A stretch of DNA of 57,402 nucleotides from Candidatus Avelusimicrobium gallicola (lineage in GTDB: Bacteria > Elusimicrobiota > Elusimicrobia > Elusimicrobiales > UBA9959): positions 7,882-65,283 of the forward strand of contig DYLH01000004.1 in the NCBI GenBank assembly GCA_020722185.1. The letters run 5' to 3'. The notes beneath the pieces are model-generated. The model was not told where the DNA came from and searched no databases. It was given only the letters and a program-made list of their open reading frames with translations. Of this stretch, positions 46,823 to 56,115 are shown piece after piece (the first letter of the stretch is position 1; the number at the start of each line of letters is the position of its first letter). The translations under genes were made by a program, and so were the position numbers.

Positions 46823-47866
46823 TCAAGCTAAAAAATGAAGCGCAATAAAATAGACGATCATAAAAGCAAGTCCGTAAGGCAGTCCTATTTTCGCCCATTC
46901 TTTGGATTTTATGTTAAGTTTTGAGGCGCATATTATATTCGGTATATTTCCGGGTATAAGCATGCCTCCAGAAATTATAAGCCCCATTAATATAAAGGTT
47001 ATCTGTCTGTCTGATAAAATGGGAGATATTTCCGCTGCTGCAAGTGTGGCATTATCCAAGACAGACGAAATAGAATTAACCCAAAACAGGGCTTCTACAG
47101 GTATACTGGATATAAATCTGGATGTAAGAGGGGAAATCCCAGCGCCCAAAAATATAAGTGCCATTACAAATAAGAAAACCTTAAATGTTCTAAAAAAAAT
47201 CGTGGAATATGTTTCATGATACTCTTCAGTAAGGCCTTCTTGAGAAGAGATATTGATAGAAGCCTTTCTGGATGCAAGCCAGGAAAATAGAAATATGCCC
47301 GGTATCACGTATTCAAAAAAGTTTTTAAACAAATAAAAAAAATCTGCATTATGGGGTTCCCCTTTGAGTTTTGAGACTATTATGGTCGACAGTGGCTCTC
47401 CAAGCGGTGTCAGGACAGCTCCCATGCCAATTGAAAAGCAGGCGAAAACTATCAACTTTATTTCAAATTCTCTTTTGAATTTTAAAATGCCAACTATTTC
47501 TGAGAGTATTATAGCCGAAATAATAGCTGTTATCACGCTTGAAAAAAATCCAAGGAGTAATACGGTCAAAAATACTATTTTCTCAGGAGAGAGTTTTTTC
47601 CCGAGTTTTTTTATAAATGGAGCGATTTTTTTTCTTAAATGCTTGAATATTATCCCCATCACGAGAACTGATGCAGTTATTGGCAAAGGCTCTTTTATGG
47701 CCTCAAGTAAAAGATGAGCGGACCATGCTCTGGAAATTGAGACTGCCAACACTCCCATTAAGAAAAGAAAGATTTCTATCTCTTCTTCTATAATCTTTAC
47801 TGAAAAAGGCAGAATAAGAGTAAGAAGCAGAACAAGAGTTAATCCAAGTAGAGGAATATATTCCAT
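46823..47866 (-). CDS. DUF1646-like integral membrane permease
   Basis: 10 or so TM helices; GMGAVLTPLGEPLSTIIVSKL and GGMLIPGNIPNIICASKLNIKSKEWAKIGLP (ion-transporter-superfamily-like hairpins). Confidence 0.65.
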   Translation of the reverse strand: MEYIPLLGLTLVLLLTLILPFSVKIIEEEIEIFLFLMGVLAVSISRAWSAHLLLEAIKEPLPITASVLVMGIIFKHLRKKIAPFIKKLGKKLSPEKIVFLTVLLLGFFSSVITAIISAIILSEIVGILKFKREFEIKLIVFACFSIGMGAVLTPLGEPLSTIIVSKLKGEPHNADFFYLFKNFFEYVIPGIFLFSWLASRKASINISSQEGLTEEYHETYSTIFFRTFKVFLFVMALIFLGAGISPLTSRFISSIPVEALFWVNSISSVLDNATLAAAEISPILSDRQITFILMGLIISGGMLIPGNIPNIICASKLNIKSKEWAKIGLPYGLAFMIVYFIALHFLA

Positions 47867-47895
47867 ATTTTCTGTGTATCAATTTCAATTTGCTA

Positions 47896-47907
47896 CAATA
47901 ATTATTG
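47896..47907. promoter_or_regulatory. Perfect 12-bp palindrome in divergent intergenic region (possible operator)
   Basis: CAATAATTATTG between the divergent starts of the DUF1646-like permease (-) and patatin (+). Confidence 0.3.
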
Positions 47908-47927
47908 TATTACTTTTGCAAAAAAAT

Positions 47928-48854
47928 ATGAATAGCAAACTAAAAAAGCCAATTGGACTTTTTCTCTGTGGCGGTGGCGCTTTTGGAAGCTTTCAGTCTG
48001 GAGTTATAAAAAAATTGGCTGAAAATGGCTTTGAAGCAGATGTGGTGGCGGGATTCAGCATAGGGGCGCTGAACGGAGCCGCATGGTGCTTTGACAAGGT
48101 CTCTCAGCTTAAAAATATATGGGAAAAAGTAGACAACTCTGCCATCTTTAAATTTTCTCCCTCATATCATAATATGCCCATAGAGTTGTATAAAACATAC
48201 CCTCAGGATGGACTGTTTAGTTATTTTAAGTCCAAAATAGAAGATAAAATTTCCAGGATGACATTATTTTCAAACAAGCCGGTTTATTCTATTCTCTACA
48301 ATTGGCTTGGAAGACATGAGCTCATTTTCAATAAGAAAATCACTTTCCACGTCATAACCCATTGTGTTGAAAGGAAAATGCCATACATGATAAGCTATGA
48401 GGGAAAAACTTCAGACGCAAAAGTAAATTTCATAGACGCTCTTGTCGCCAGCTCTTCTATCCCAACTGTTTTCCCGCCTGTCAAAATAAAAGAGAGAGGT
48501 GAGACGCTTCATCTCGTCGATGGGGGGGCTATAGGAGTAGCTACGGTAAATTTGAATATGTTTGATGGGTGTAAAAGCATTGTAATGGTAAGCAACTCCT
48601 CGGATTATGACTTGAATTACGAGAAGAAAGGTTTCCTTGGTTATTTTGAGAGCAGAGTTAGGCGTACTCTGGCTTTGCATGTCCAAAAGATATATGAATC
48701 TCAGGTTTTCGTGAGTTCCTCTCCTAAAGTTTACATCATAAAGCCTTTGCTTTCTCTCGATTCTGGAATAATAGATTTTACTCCATCTGTTTGTCTTAAG
48801 CATTTTCACTATGGAGAAGAGTGCGCCTTGAAATTTTTGAAGGAAATTGAATGA
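47928..48854 (+). CDS. Patatin-like phospholipase
   Basis: IGLFLCGGGAFGSFQSGVIKKL, GFSIGALNGAAW (GxSxG), LVDGGAIG (catalytic Asp). Confidence 0.9.
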   Translation: MNSKLKKPIGLFLCGGGAFGSFQSGVIKKLAENGFEADVVAGFSIGALNGAAWCFDKVSQLKNIWEKVDNSAIFKFSPSYHNMPIELYKTYPQDGLFSYFKSKIEDKISRMTLFSNKPVYSILYNWLGRHELIFNKKITFHVITHCVERKMPYMISYEGKTSDAKVNFIDALVASSSIPTVFPPVKIKERGETLHLVDGGAIGVATVNLNMFDGCKSIVMVSNSSDYDLNYEKKGFLGYFESRVRRTLALHVQKIYESQVFVSSSPKVYIIKPLLSLDSGIIDFTPSVCLKHFHYGEECALKFLKEIE

Positions 48855-49684
48855 TTCATATCACGACAATAGGTTATTTTTTTCTTGTAGTCTTTGGCGC
48901 TTTTATAGGATTGCTAGGCTCTGTTATGGGGGTAGGCGGCGGAGTTTTCATAGTTCCGCTTCTAGTGCTTGTTTTCAATATACCTATACAGAATGCCATA
49001 GCTGTATCTCTCATATCAATAATAGCCACATCTTCTGCTGTGGCTTCTGTGAATGTGGAGAAAGGGCTGGCAAATGTGAGACTTGGGATAGTTATGGAAT
49101 TGACTATGGCTGCTGGCTCAATAGCCGGAGCTCTTCTGATGAGCCATTTGCCAACAAAGATAGTTTCTTTAGCTTTTTCTATCTTTCTTTTCCCTGTGTC
49201 CGCATCGATGTATCTTAAATCCAGAAAGAAAATTGTCGTAAGTAATTTTAAGCAAGAAAGAACTTCGCCAATAGGCGGCACCTTTTTTGATCCAGCATCT
49301 GGTCAAAATATTTCATATAAAGCAGAGAGAATGCCTCTGGCAATTTTATTTTCCTTTTTTGCCGGGGCTTTGTCAGGTTTGCTTGGACTTGGCGGAGGCG
49401 TAGTGCAGGTGCCAGTGATGAATATACTCTGTAAAATACCTATAAAAGCCGCAGCCGCCACAAGCAATTTTATGATAGGTGTTTCAGCCGCGGCAAGCGC
49501 GCTTATTTTCTACAAGAAGGGATATGTAATATCGGACATATCTTTTTATGTATCTTTGGGCACATTATTTGGCTCTTTTCTTGGGATGAAATTTCTCTAC
49601 AAAGCTAAATCGGAAAAGATACAGACGCTTTTTTCCGTATTGATTTTTATTGTGGCCATAAGAATGATTTTTAAAAGTTTATGA
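48851..49684 (+). CDS. TauE/SafE (TSUP) family permease
   Basis: GLLGSVMGVGGGVFIVPLLVLVF…GALSGLLGLGGGVVQVPVMNILCKIPIKAAAATSNFMIGVSAAA. Confidence 0.9.
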   Translation: MIHITTIGYFFLVVFGAFIGLLGSVMGVGGGVFIVPLLVLVFNIPIQNAIAVSLISIIATSSAVASVNVEKGLANVRLGIVMELTMAAGSIAGALLMSHLPTKIVSLAFSIFLFPVSASMYLKSRKKIVVSNFKQERTSPIGGTFFDPASGQNISYKAERMPLAILFSFFAGALSGLLGLGGGVVQVPVMNILCKIPIKAAAATSNFMIGVSAAASALIFYKKGYVISDISFYVSLGTLFGSFLGMKFLYKAKSEKIQTLFSVLIFIVAIRMIFKSL

Positions 49685-49944
49685 AAGAAAAGGAAGAAAA
49701 AAAATTTTTAAAAAGCATCCAGATGTCTTTAAGAGTTGGATTGATTGTCTTTTTTATCCTTTCTTCTCTGGGCTTAATTTTTAAAAACGGCTTTTTGCTT
49801 TCATATGGAATAATAGCCCTTGTGTTTACGCCAATAATGAGAGTTATAATGCTGTGTTTTGGCTTTTACAGACTCAAAGAATACTACATGGCTCTTGCCT
49901 CTTTTGGTGTCTTGGTTTTGATGACAATTTCTCTTTTGATATAA
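49681..49944 (+). CDS. DUF1634-like small membrane protein
   Basis: 87 aa, three TM; SLRVGLIVFFILSSLGLIFKNGFLLSYGIIALVFTPIMRVI; overlaps the TSUP gene by 4 bp (ATGA), the usual TSUP-DUF1634 pairing. Confidence 0.75.
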   Translation: MKEKEEKKFLKSIQMSLRVGLIVFFILSSLGLIFKNGFLLSYGIIALVFTPIMRVIMLCFGFYRLKEYYMALASFGVLVLMTISLLI

Positions 49945-49961
49945 TCAAAAAAGGAGAAAAT

Positions 49962-50954
49962 ATGAAAAACGATTATACAGCTATAATACCTGTAGCGGGA
50001 ACCGGGACAAGACTTCGTCCTCACACATATACATATCCAAAAGTTCTTTTAACTGTAGGAGATAAGCCCATACTTGGGCATATACTTGATCGTCTGAAAA
50101 AAGAAGGGTTTAAAAAGATATGCCTTGTTATAGGTTATCTTGGAGAAAAAGTAAGGGAATACGTTTCAAACAATTATCCTGACTTTAAGGTAAATTATGT
50201 TTTGCAAGAAGAACAGCGCGGACTTGGTCATGCCATATGGCTTACTCGCTCTGTGGTAAGCGGCCCTGTTTTTATAATACTTGGAGATACAATAATAGAG
50301 GCTGATATCCCAGAATTTCTAAAAGGAGATTTTGATAAGATAGGTGTAAAAAAGGTTGAGGATCCAAGAAGATTTGGCGTTGTTATAGAAAAAAAAGGTT
50401 TTGTGAAATATATGGTTGAAAAGCCGGAGAAATTTGTTTCAGATCTTGCTATAGTTGGGCTTTATTCATTTAAAAACTCTTCCATTCTTTTTTCAAGCCT
50501 CGAAAAGTTGGCAAAAAGCGGTAAAACCACAAAAGGGGAAATGCAACTGACAGATGCAATGTCAATAATGATAAAGGAAGGGCATAAAATAAAAACAGTT
50601 CATACGGAAGGCTGGTTTGATTGCGGTAAACCAGAAACTTTGCTTGAGACCAATAGGCATATACTTTCTTGCAAAAAAAATCTTAAGGTCCAGACTGGCC
50701 CTTTTATGGTAATAAAACCTGTTTATATTTCACCTACAGCCAAAATATCAAACTCTATAATAGGTCCAAATGTATCCGTGGGGGATAATGTAGTTATAGA
50801 CAACTCAATAATATCTGATTCCATAATAAATGAGAACGCTTTTATAAAAAACGGAAATCTGGATAAGTCCTTAATCGGTCCATCTGCTTCTGTCACTGGA
50901 AGAGTAGACAGTATAAACATAGGCGAAAATTCTGAAATAAAACTAAGTGAATGA
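49962..50954 (+). CDS. Sugar-phosphate nucleotidyltransferase with C-terminal left-handed beta-helix
   Basis: MKNDYTAIIPVAGTGTRLRPHTYTYPKVLLTVGDKPILGHIL; ISPTAKISNSIIGPNVSVGDNVVIDNSII hexapeptides; start at 49962 with AAGGAG RBS. Confidence 0.9.
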   Translation: MKNDYTAIIPVAGTGTRLRPHTYTYPKVLLTVGDKPILGHILDRLKKEGFKKICLVIGYLGEKVREYVSNNYPDFKVNYVLQEEQRGLGHAIWLTRSVVSGPVFIILGDTIIEADIPEFLKGDFDKIGVKKVEDPRRFGVVIEKKGFVKYMVEKPEKFVSDLAIVGLYSFKNSSILFSSLEKLAKSGKTTKGEMQLTDAMSIMIKEGHKIKTVHTEGWFDCGKPETLLETNRHILSCKKNLKVQTGPFMVIKPVYISPTAKISNSIIGPNVSVGDNVVIDNSIISDSIINENAFIKNGNLDKSLIGPSASVTGRVDSINIGENSEIKLSE

Positions 50955-50994
50955 TTTAGGTTTCTAACTTTAAGGTTTGTCTGTTATTTTTCTC

Positions 50995-51816
50995 TTAACT
51001 CTTTGCTCTTCTATTTTTATTGTATGGACAAACTTCCTGACATATATCGCATCCATATCTCTTCTCGCACAAAGTCATTATCTCATATGGAGGGGGAGTT
51101 TTTGTCTTATGAGTTGTCCAATAAGAAATACATCTAACTGGATTCATTCTATATTCAGACAAAGCAGATGTGGGGCAGGCTCTGATACATAGCGTGCAAT
51201 CTTTGCAAAGACTCTCAGTTTTTAGAGGTTCTATTCCTTCGTCGATATTTAACATAGCGCCGCCTATAAAAAAATATGAACCAAGATTTTTATTTATCGC
51301 CAGAGTGTTTTTCCCTTGAAAAGCGAGCCCTGCTTTTTGAACTAAATCTTTTTCAAATACAGGAGAAGAGTCCACAAAAATTTTCCATTTTAGTTCTGGC
51401 ATAATCTTTGCTGATTCTTCAAGCGCTTTTTTTAAGGCTTCCTTTATCGATATGTGATAATCCCCACAAAGAGCAAAGCGCGCTATTTGAAATTTTTTAT
51501 TTTTCAGAAAGTCTGGAGGTTTCCTTCCTTTCTCAACTAAATATGAATAAGGATCATTTATTGAATCATTTATTTTTTTGTGATCCTTTGAATTGTCCCA
51601 ATATGGGAAAATAGCTAGAAGAATACTTTTGGCTTGATTAAACCATATCTTTGGATTTGCTCTCTCTAGAGCTCTATTTTTAAGATAAAGCATAGTGTCA
51701 GGGTATGATTCTACAATTTGAGCAAATTTGGATATATCATTTTCCGTGAGCTTTACTATCTGCGCTTCTTCTGCTCCAAAAGATTTAACATTTTTGATTA
51801 TTTCTTCTCGTATCAA
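50995..51816 (-). CDS. queG: Epoxyqueuosine reductase-like protein
   Basis: Cobalamin-binding-type N-terminus, double ferredoxin motif CTLCIRACPTSAL…YGCDICQEVCPYNK. Confidence 0.78.
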   Translation of the reverse strand: MIREEIIKNVKSFGAEEAQIVKLTENDISKFAQIVESYPDTMLYLKNRALERANPKIWFNQAKSILLAIFPYWDNSKDHKKINDSINDPYSYLVEKGRKPPDFLKNKKFQIARFALCGDYHISIKEALKKALEESAKIMPELKWKIFVDSSPVFEKDLVQKAGLAFQGKNTLAINKNLGSYFFIGGAMLNIDEGIEPLKTESLCKDCTLCIRACPTSALSEYRMNPVRCISYWTTHKTKTPPPYEIMTLCEKRYGCDICQEVCPYNKNRRAKS

Positions 51817-52340
51817 ATCTTTTCCCTCACAAGTCTTGAGATATCCCTTGCCATTTGATCAATATCCATTTTTTTGCCAGTAATTTGATATACAGATATT
51901 GCCGGGCATATTTTGGGAGGGTCATTGTTCACATTTAGCCCTATGCCTATAAATAATCTGTAATATTCAGATTGCTTTATAGACTCTATCAGTATCCCGC
52001 AAATTTTCTTATCTTCTCCTTTCGCTTTAACCATAAGATCATTTGGCTCTTTTATCTTAGAGTATATTCCTTTTTTAGCCAAGTATTCTTTGACAATTTC
52101 TGCTGTCTTGACACTTAATGTGGGAAGTTCATTTATGGATATTTTCCTTTTCAAAGATAAGGTCATATAAAGCCCACCTTCTTTGGATATCCATCTAGTT
52201 CCCCTCCTGCCATATCCAGCGCTCTGAACAATAGCCTGAACGGAAAAATCTCCATAAATTTTGTCAGCAATTTCCTTTGCAAGCTCCTGAGTTGATGTCG
52301 CTCTCTCTACCTTTATTTCACTAAAAACTTTATCGTTCAT
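51813..52340 (-). CDS. birA: Biotin-[acetyl-CoA-carboxylase] ligase
   Basis: ERATSTQELAKEIA, IVQSAGYGRRGTRWISKEGGLYMTLSL, KEPNDLMVKAKGEDKKICGILIES, FIGIGLNVN; no HTH. Confidence 0.85.
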   Translation of the reverse strand: MNDKVFSEIKVERATSTQELAKEIADKIYGDFSVQAIVQSAGYGRRGTRWISKEGGLYMTLSLKRKISINELPTLSVKTAEIVKEYLAKKGIYSKIKEPNDLMVKAKGEDKKICGILIESIKQSEYYRLFIGIGLNVNNDPPKICPAISVYQITGKKMDIDQMARDISRLVREKI

Positions 52341-53185
52341 TTTTCCTCCACAATCTCCATAGATATATCAGCTGCCTGAACTGAATGTGTAAGCGCCCCT
52401 ATGGAAATAAAGTCGGGACGCAGTGCGGCATATGAAAAAAAATTGGATGAATTTATTCCGCCAGAAAGTTCTATGGATGTTTTTGGACTTATACTCTTTA
52501 TTTTCTTGATAAGTTTTTTTATCGTTTCTGGTTTCATATTGTCTAGCATAAGTATATCTGGTTTTAGCGAAGCAAATAAAATTGCTTTTTTAGTTGTGTC
52601 TGCCTCTATTTCAAGGATTGCTGAAGGTTTCTTTTTTCTAGCTATGGCGATTTTTTCTTTTAACTCTTCGAAATTTTTCATAGCAGCTATATGATTGTCT
52701 TTTATCATAAAAGCGTCATAGAGGCCGAAACGATGATTTTTGCATCCTCCAATTTTTACTGCGTACTTTTCTTCTTCTCGCCACAGTGGAGTTGTCTTCC
52801 TCGTGTCAAGAACCGTAGTTTTTCCACAAGATTTTTGGGCAAATGCTCTAGCGGCAGTGGATATTCCAGTGAAATGTTGTAAAAGATTTAGCGCTGTTCT
52901 TTCAGCAGAAAGAACAGTTCTATCGCTTTTAATTGTCATTATTTTTTCGCCTTTGTAAACATCGCTTCCGTCTTTCTTCAATATTTTTACTTCAGCTTTT
53001 GGATTTAATATCTTGAATACCTCAGCCGCCATTTCTACACCGCATACTCTGCAATGCGACTTGGCTAGAATATAGGCTGAAAACTTCTTACTTGAAGATA
53101 TAAAAATTTCTGTGGTTATATCGCCTGATCCTATGTCTTCTTTAAGAGCCTCTTTTATTTTTTTCTTTAGTTTTTCTTTTGACAT
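52337..53185 (-). CDS. nadC: Nicotinate-nucleotide pyrophosphorylase (carboxylating)
   Basis: KEDIGSGDITTEIF, ERTALNLLQHFTGISTAARAF, VLDTRKTTPLWREEEKYAVKIGGCKNHRFGLYDAFMIKDNHI, ELSGGIN. Confidence 0.95.
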   Translation of the reverse strand: MSKEKLKKKIKEALKEDIGSGDITTEIFISSSKKFSAYILAKSHCRVCGVEMAAEVFKILNPKAEVKILKKDGSDVYKGEKIMTIKSDRTVLSAERTALNLLQHFTGISTAARAFAQKSCGKTTVLDTRKTTPLWREEEKYAVKIGGCKNHRFGLYDAFMIKDNHIAAMKNFEELKEKIAIARKKKPSAILEIEADTTKKAILFASLKPDILMLDNMKPETIKKLIKKIKSISPKTSIELSGGINSSNFFSYAALRPDFISIGALTHSVQAADISMEIVEEK

Positions 53186-55169
53186 TGTTTTCTCCATGTT
53201 TGGATCTCATTTCTTCTATCATTTTTATTTTGTCTCTATAAATGGCAGCCTTTTCAAATTCCAGATTTTCGGCGGCCTCAATCATATTTTGCCTTAATTT
53301 TTCTATTAGAGATTCAATATTTCCGCCAGGCAAAAGAGCTTTTTCAAGTTCATCCACTGATTTTATTTCTTGCTGTCTTTTCAACTCTTCATATGAGGCA
53401 AAAGCTTTCTCAATTGTTTTTGGTTTTATCCCATGCTTTTCATTATATTCAAGCTGAATCTCTCTGCGCTTTTTCATAATGGCGCAAGCATTTTTTATTG
53501 AATTTGTAATGAAATCGGCAAAGAGTAAAACTTTTCCACATTTATTTCTTGCTGCTCTTCCCGCTATTTGAATTAAAGTTGTTTCACTTCTTAAAAAACC
53601 TTCATTGTCCGCGTTCAGTATTGCCACAAGGGATATTTGAGGTATGTCAAGCCCTTCTCTTAAAAGATTTATTCCTACCAGCACATCATATTCTCCCTTT
53701 CTAAATTTATCCAAAATTTCTATTCTTTCCATATTGTCCATATCGGAATGCATATAGGCGGTTTTTATCCCCTTAGATGAGAGATAATCGCTTAAATCTC
53801 TGGCATTTTTCTTTGTGAGAGTAAGAACTAAGGTTCGCTCTTTTTTAGCAGATATTTTCTCTATCCTAGATATTAGTTCTTTTATCTGATTCTTTAGAGG
53901 CAGTATCTCGACTTCTGGATCTGCAAGCCCGGTCGGTCTTATTATCTGTTCAGCTATATTGTCAGCGGCAAGTTTCACTTCATAAGGCGATAAAGTGGCT
54001 GAGACAAATATTGTTTTAGGCCTTATTGCGTCAAATTCTTCATATTTTAGCGGCCTGTTTTCAAGAGCGCTTGGCAGTCTAAATCCAAACTCGACTAAAG
54101 TGTTTTTTCTGCTCTTATCTCCCTCATACATACCCCTTATTTGAGGCACTGTCACGTGAGATTCATCTATGAAAAGCAAAAAATCTTTGGGGAAATAATC
54201 AAGTAGACACAATGGCCTTTGTCCTCGTGGTCTACCTGTCAGATGCATTGAGTAGTTTTCTATGCCGTGGCAAAAACCCGCCTGTCTTAAAAGCTCCATA
54301 TCATAAAGAGTTCTCTGTGACAATCTCTGCGCGAAAACTTCCTGTCCTCTTTCCTTAAACCACGCTACCCTTTCTTTTAACTCGGCCTCTATTGAAACCA
54401 GAGCTTTTTCAAGAGATTCTCTGGATGAAACGAAATGTGTCGCAGGATATACAGAAGCTGATTCCATACTTTTTATCTTAGAGATATTCAGTGGATCCAT
54501 CTGAGAAATGTCTTCAATAATATCTGAGAATGTGATTCTTAAAAAAGTTTCTTCATCTGATGGGAAAATATCTAAAATATTTCCTCTTATGCGAAATTTT
54601 CCTCTCGAAAAATCAACTTCATTTCTTTCATATCTGAGAGAGGAAAGCTTTTCAGTAAGTGTTTTTCTCTCAACTCTGTCTCCACATTTTAAGAAAAGAA
54701 CCGAACTGGAAAAATCCTCCGGCGAACCTATATTGTAAATACAAGAAACGCTTGCCACAACTATTGTGTCTGTGAAATTAAGTATGGAAGAAGTTGCTTT
54801 AAGTCTCAATCTGTCTATTTGCTGATTTATAGAGGCGTCTTTTTCTATATATGTGTCTGTTTGGGGTATGTATGCCTCTGGCTGATAGTAGTCATAGTAT
54901 GATATGAAATATTCCACATGGTTTTCTGGAAAAAAGGTTTTAAACTCTCCATATAGCTGCGCAGCTAAAACTTTGTTTGGAGAAATGATCAATGAAGGTC
55001 TATTTAGTTTGGCTATTACATTTGCCATTGTAAAAGTTTTCCCTGAGCCGGTTACCCCCAATAATGCATTGTTCTGTTGTCCTGAACGAATTGAGTCTAT
55101 TAGTTTTTTTATGGCTTTAGGCTGATCTCCTGCTGGATTAAAAGGAGATATGAGTTTGAATTTTTCCAT
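53142..55169 (-). CDS. uvrB: Excinuclease ABC subunit B
   Basis: FNPAGDQPKAIKKLIDSIRSGQQNNALLGVTGSGKTFTMANVI, YISYYDYYQPEAYIPQTDTYIEKDASIN, GINLLREGLDIPQISLVAILNADNEGFLRSETTLIQIAGRAARN, C-terminal UVR motif. Confidence 0.98.
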   Translation of the reverse strand: MEKFKLISPFNPAGDQPKAIKKLIDSIRSGQQNNALLGVTGSGKTFTMANVIAKLNRPSLIISPNKVLAAQLYGEFKTFFPENHVEYFISYYDYYQPEAYIPQTDTYIEKDASINQQIDRLRLKATSSILNFTDTIVVASVSCIYNIGSPEDFSSSVLFLKCGDRVERKTLTEKLSSLRYERNEVDFSRGKFRIRGNILDIFPSDEETFLRITFSDIIEDISQMDPLNISKIKSMESASVYPATHFVSSRESLEKALVSIEAELKERVAWFKERGQEVFAQRLSQRTLYDMELLRQAGFCHGIENYSMHLTGRPRGQRPLCLLDYFPKDFLLFIDESHVTVPQIRGMYEGDKSRKNTLVEFGFRLPSALENRPLKYEEFDAIRPKTIFVSATLSPYEVKLAADNIAEQIIRPTGLADPEVEILPLKNQIKELISRIEKISAKKERTLVLTLTKKNARDLSDYLSSKGIKTAYMHSDMDNMERIEILDKFRKGEYDVLVGINLLREGLDIPQISLVAILNADNEGFLRSETTLIQIAGRAARNKCGKVLLFADFITNSIKNACAIMKKRREIQLEYNEKHGIKPKTIEKAFASYEELKRQQEIKSVDELEKALLPGGNIESLIEKLRQNMIEAAENLEFEKAAIYRDKIKMIEEMRSKHGENNVKRKTKEKNKRGS

Positions 55170-55212
55170 GGTTAAAAGAGTTCAAATTGTCCTATGCGTG
55201 GTTAAAAGAAAA

Positions 55213-56115
55213 CTATTCTATGATGTCTTTTAAAAATCCTTTGTGTTTTTTGATAAGATATTTTGCCTTTTTTAAATCAACTGATAGCTTCTGCATGACT
55301 ATGGCCTCTTTGACATTGTAAGATGTTTTTTTAAGCAGAGCTCTCGCTTCTTCCGGGCTTATATCGCAAATTTGGGCGGTTATCCTCTCACATCTCATTT
55401 GCAATTTGAGAGAAGTTTTCTTGACATCCACCATCCAATTTTTATAGACCTTGCCTGAAATCACCATAGCTGATGTCGTAAGCATATTTAAAATAAGTTT
55501 TGTTGCTGTTCCACTTTTCATCCTGGTTGACCCATTTATTGGTTCTGGCCCGATATCAACCGCTATTCTTACTGTGGCGTTTTTAGGATTACTTTTTTTG
55601 TTGCAGGTTACAAATATGGATTTTGCGCCTATCTCGCGCGCGGCATCTACAGCGCCCTGAACATAGGGGGTTATTCCACTTGCGGCTATGCCTATCACAG
55701 TGTCACCCCTTGCGGCTTTTTCCTTGATTTGTTTATACCCGTCTTCATATACATCTTCGGCGCCTTCTCTGGATAAAAACACTGCTGAATGTCCTCCAGC
55801 CATTATTGCCACAAATTGTGATGGGGACACTCCATAAGTGGGGGGAAGTTCTGCCGCTTCAAGCACTCCCAGCCTGCCGCTTGTCCCAGCGCCTATAAAA
55901 AAAACCTTTTTGCCTGATAAAAAAGTTTTGGATATAATCTTTGCTCCGCGGGCTATACTGGACAATTCCTCAGAGATAGCCTTTGGAACCAATGTGTCTT
56001 CATGATTGAGTTTTTTTAAAACTTCAAGGAGTGAAACTCTGTCAATATCTATTGTAGATGAATTTATTTTTTCAGTTGGAAGTGATGCGTAAAGATTAAA
56101 TTTATTTTTGCTCAT
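55213..56115 (-). CDS. murQ: N-acetylmuramic acid 6-phosphate etherase
   Basis: FFIGAGTSGRLGVLEAAELPPTYG, AGGHSAVFLSREGAEDVYEDG, IGIAASGITPYVQGAVDAAREIGAKSIFVTCN, GSTRMKSGTATKLILNMLTT. Confidence 0.95.
   Translation of the reverse strand: MSKNKFNLYASLPTEKINSSTIDIDRVSLLEVLKKLNHEDTLVPKAISEELSSIARGAKIISKTFLSGKKVFFIGAGTSGRLGVLEAAELPPTYGVSPSQFVAIMAGGHSAVFLSREGAEDVYEDGYKQIKEKAARGDTVIGIAASGITPYVQGAVDAAREIGAKSIFVTCNKKSNPKNATVRIAVDIGPEPINGSTRMKSGTATKLILNMLTTSAMVISGKVYKNWMVDVKKTSLKLQMRCERITAQICDISPEEARALLKKTSYNVKEAIVMQKLSVDLKKAKYLIKKHKGFLKDIIE

Noticed and set aside
48851-49944. TauE/SafE + small membrane protein as a novel two-part transporter
   Set aside because: TSUP-DUF1634 adjacency is an already recognised recurrent pair.
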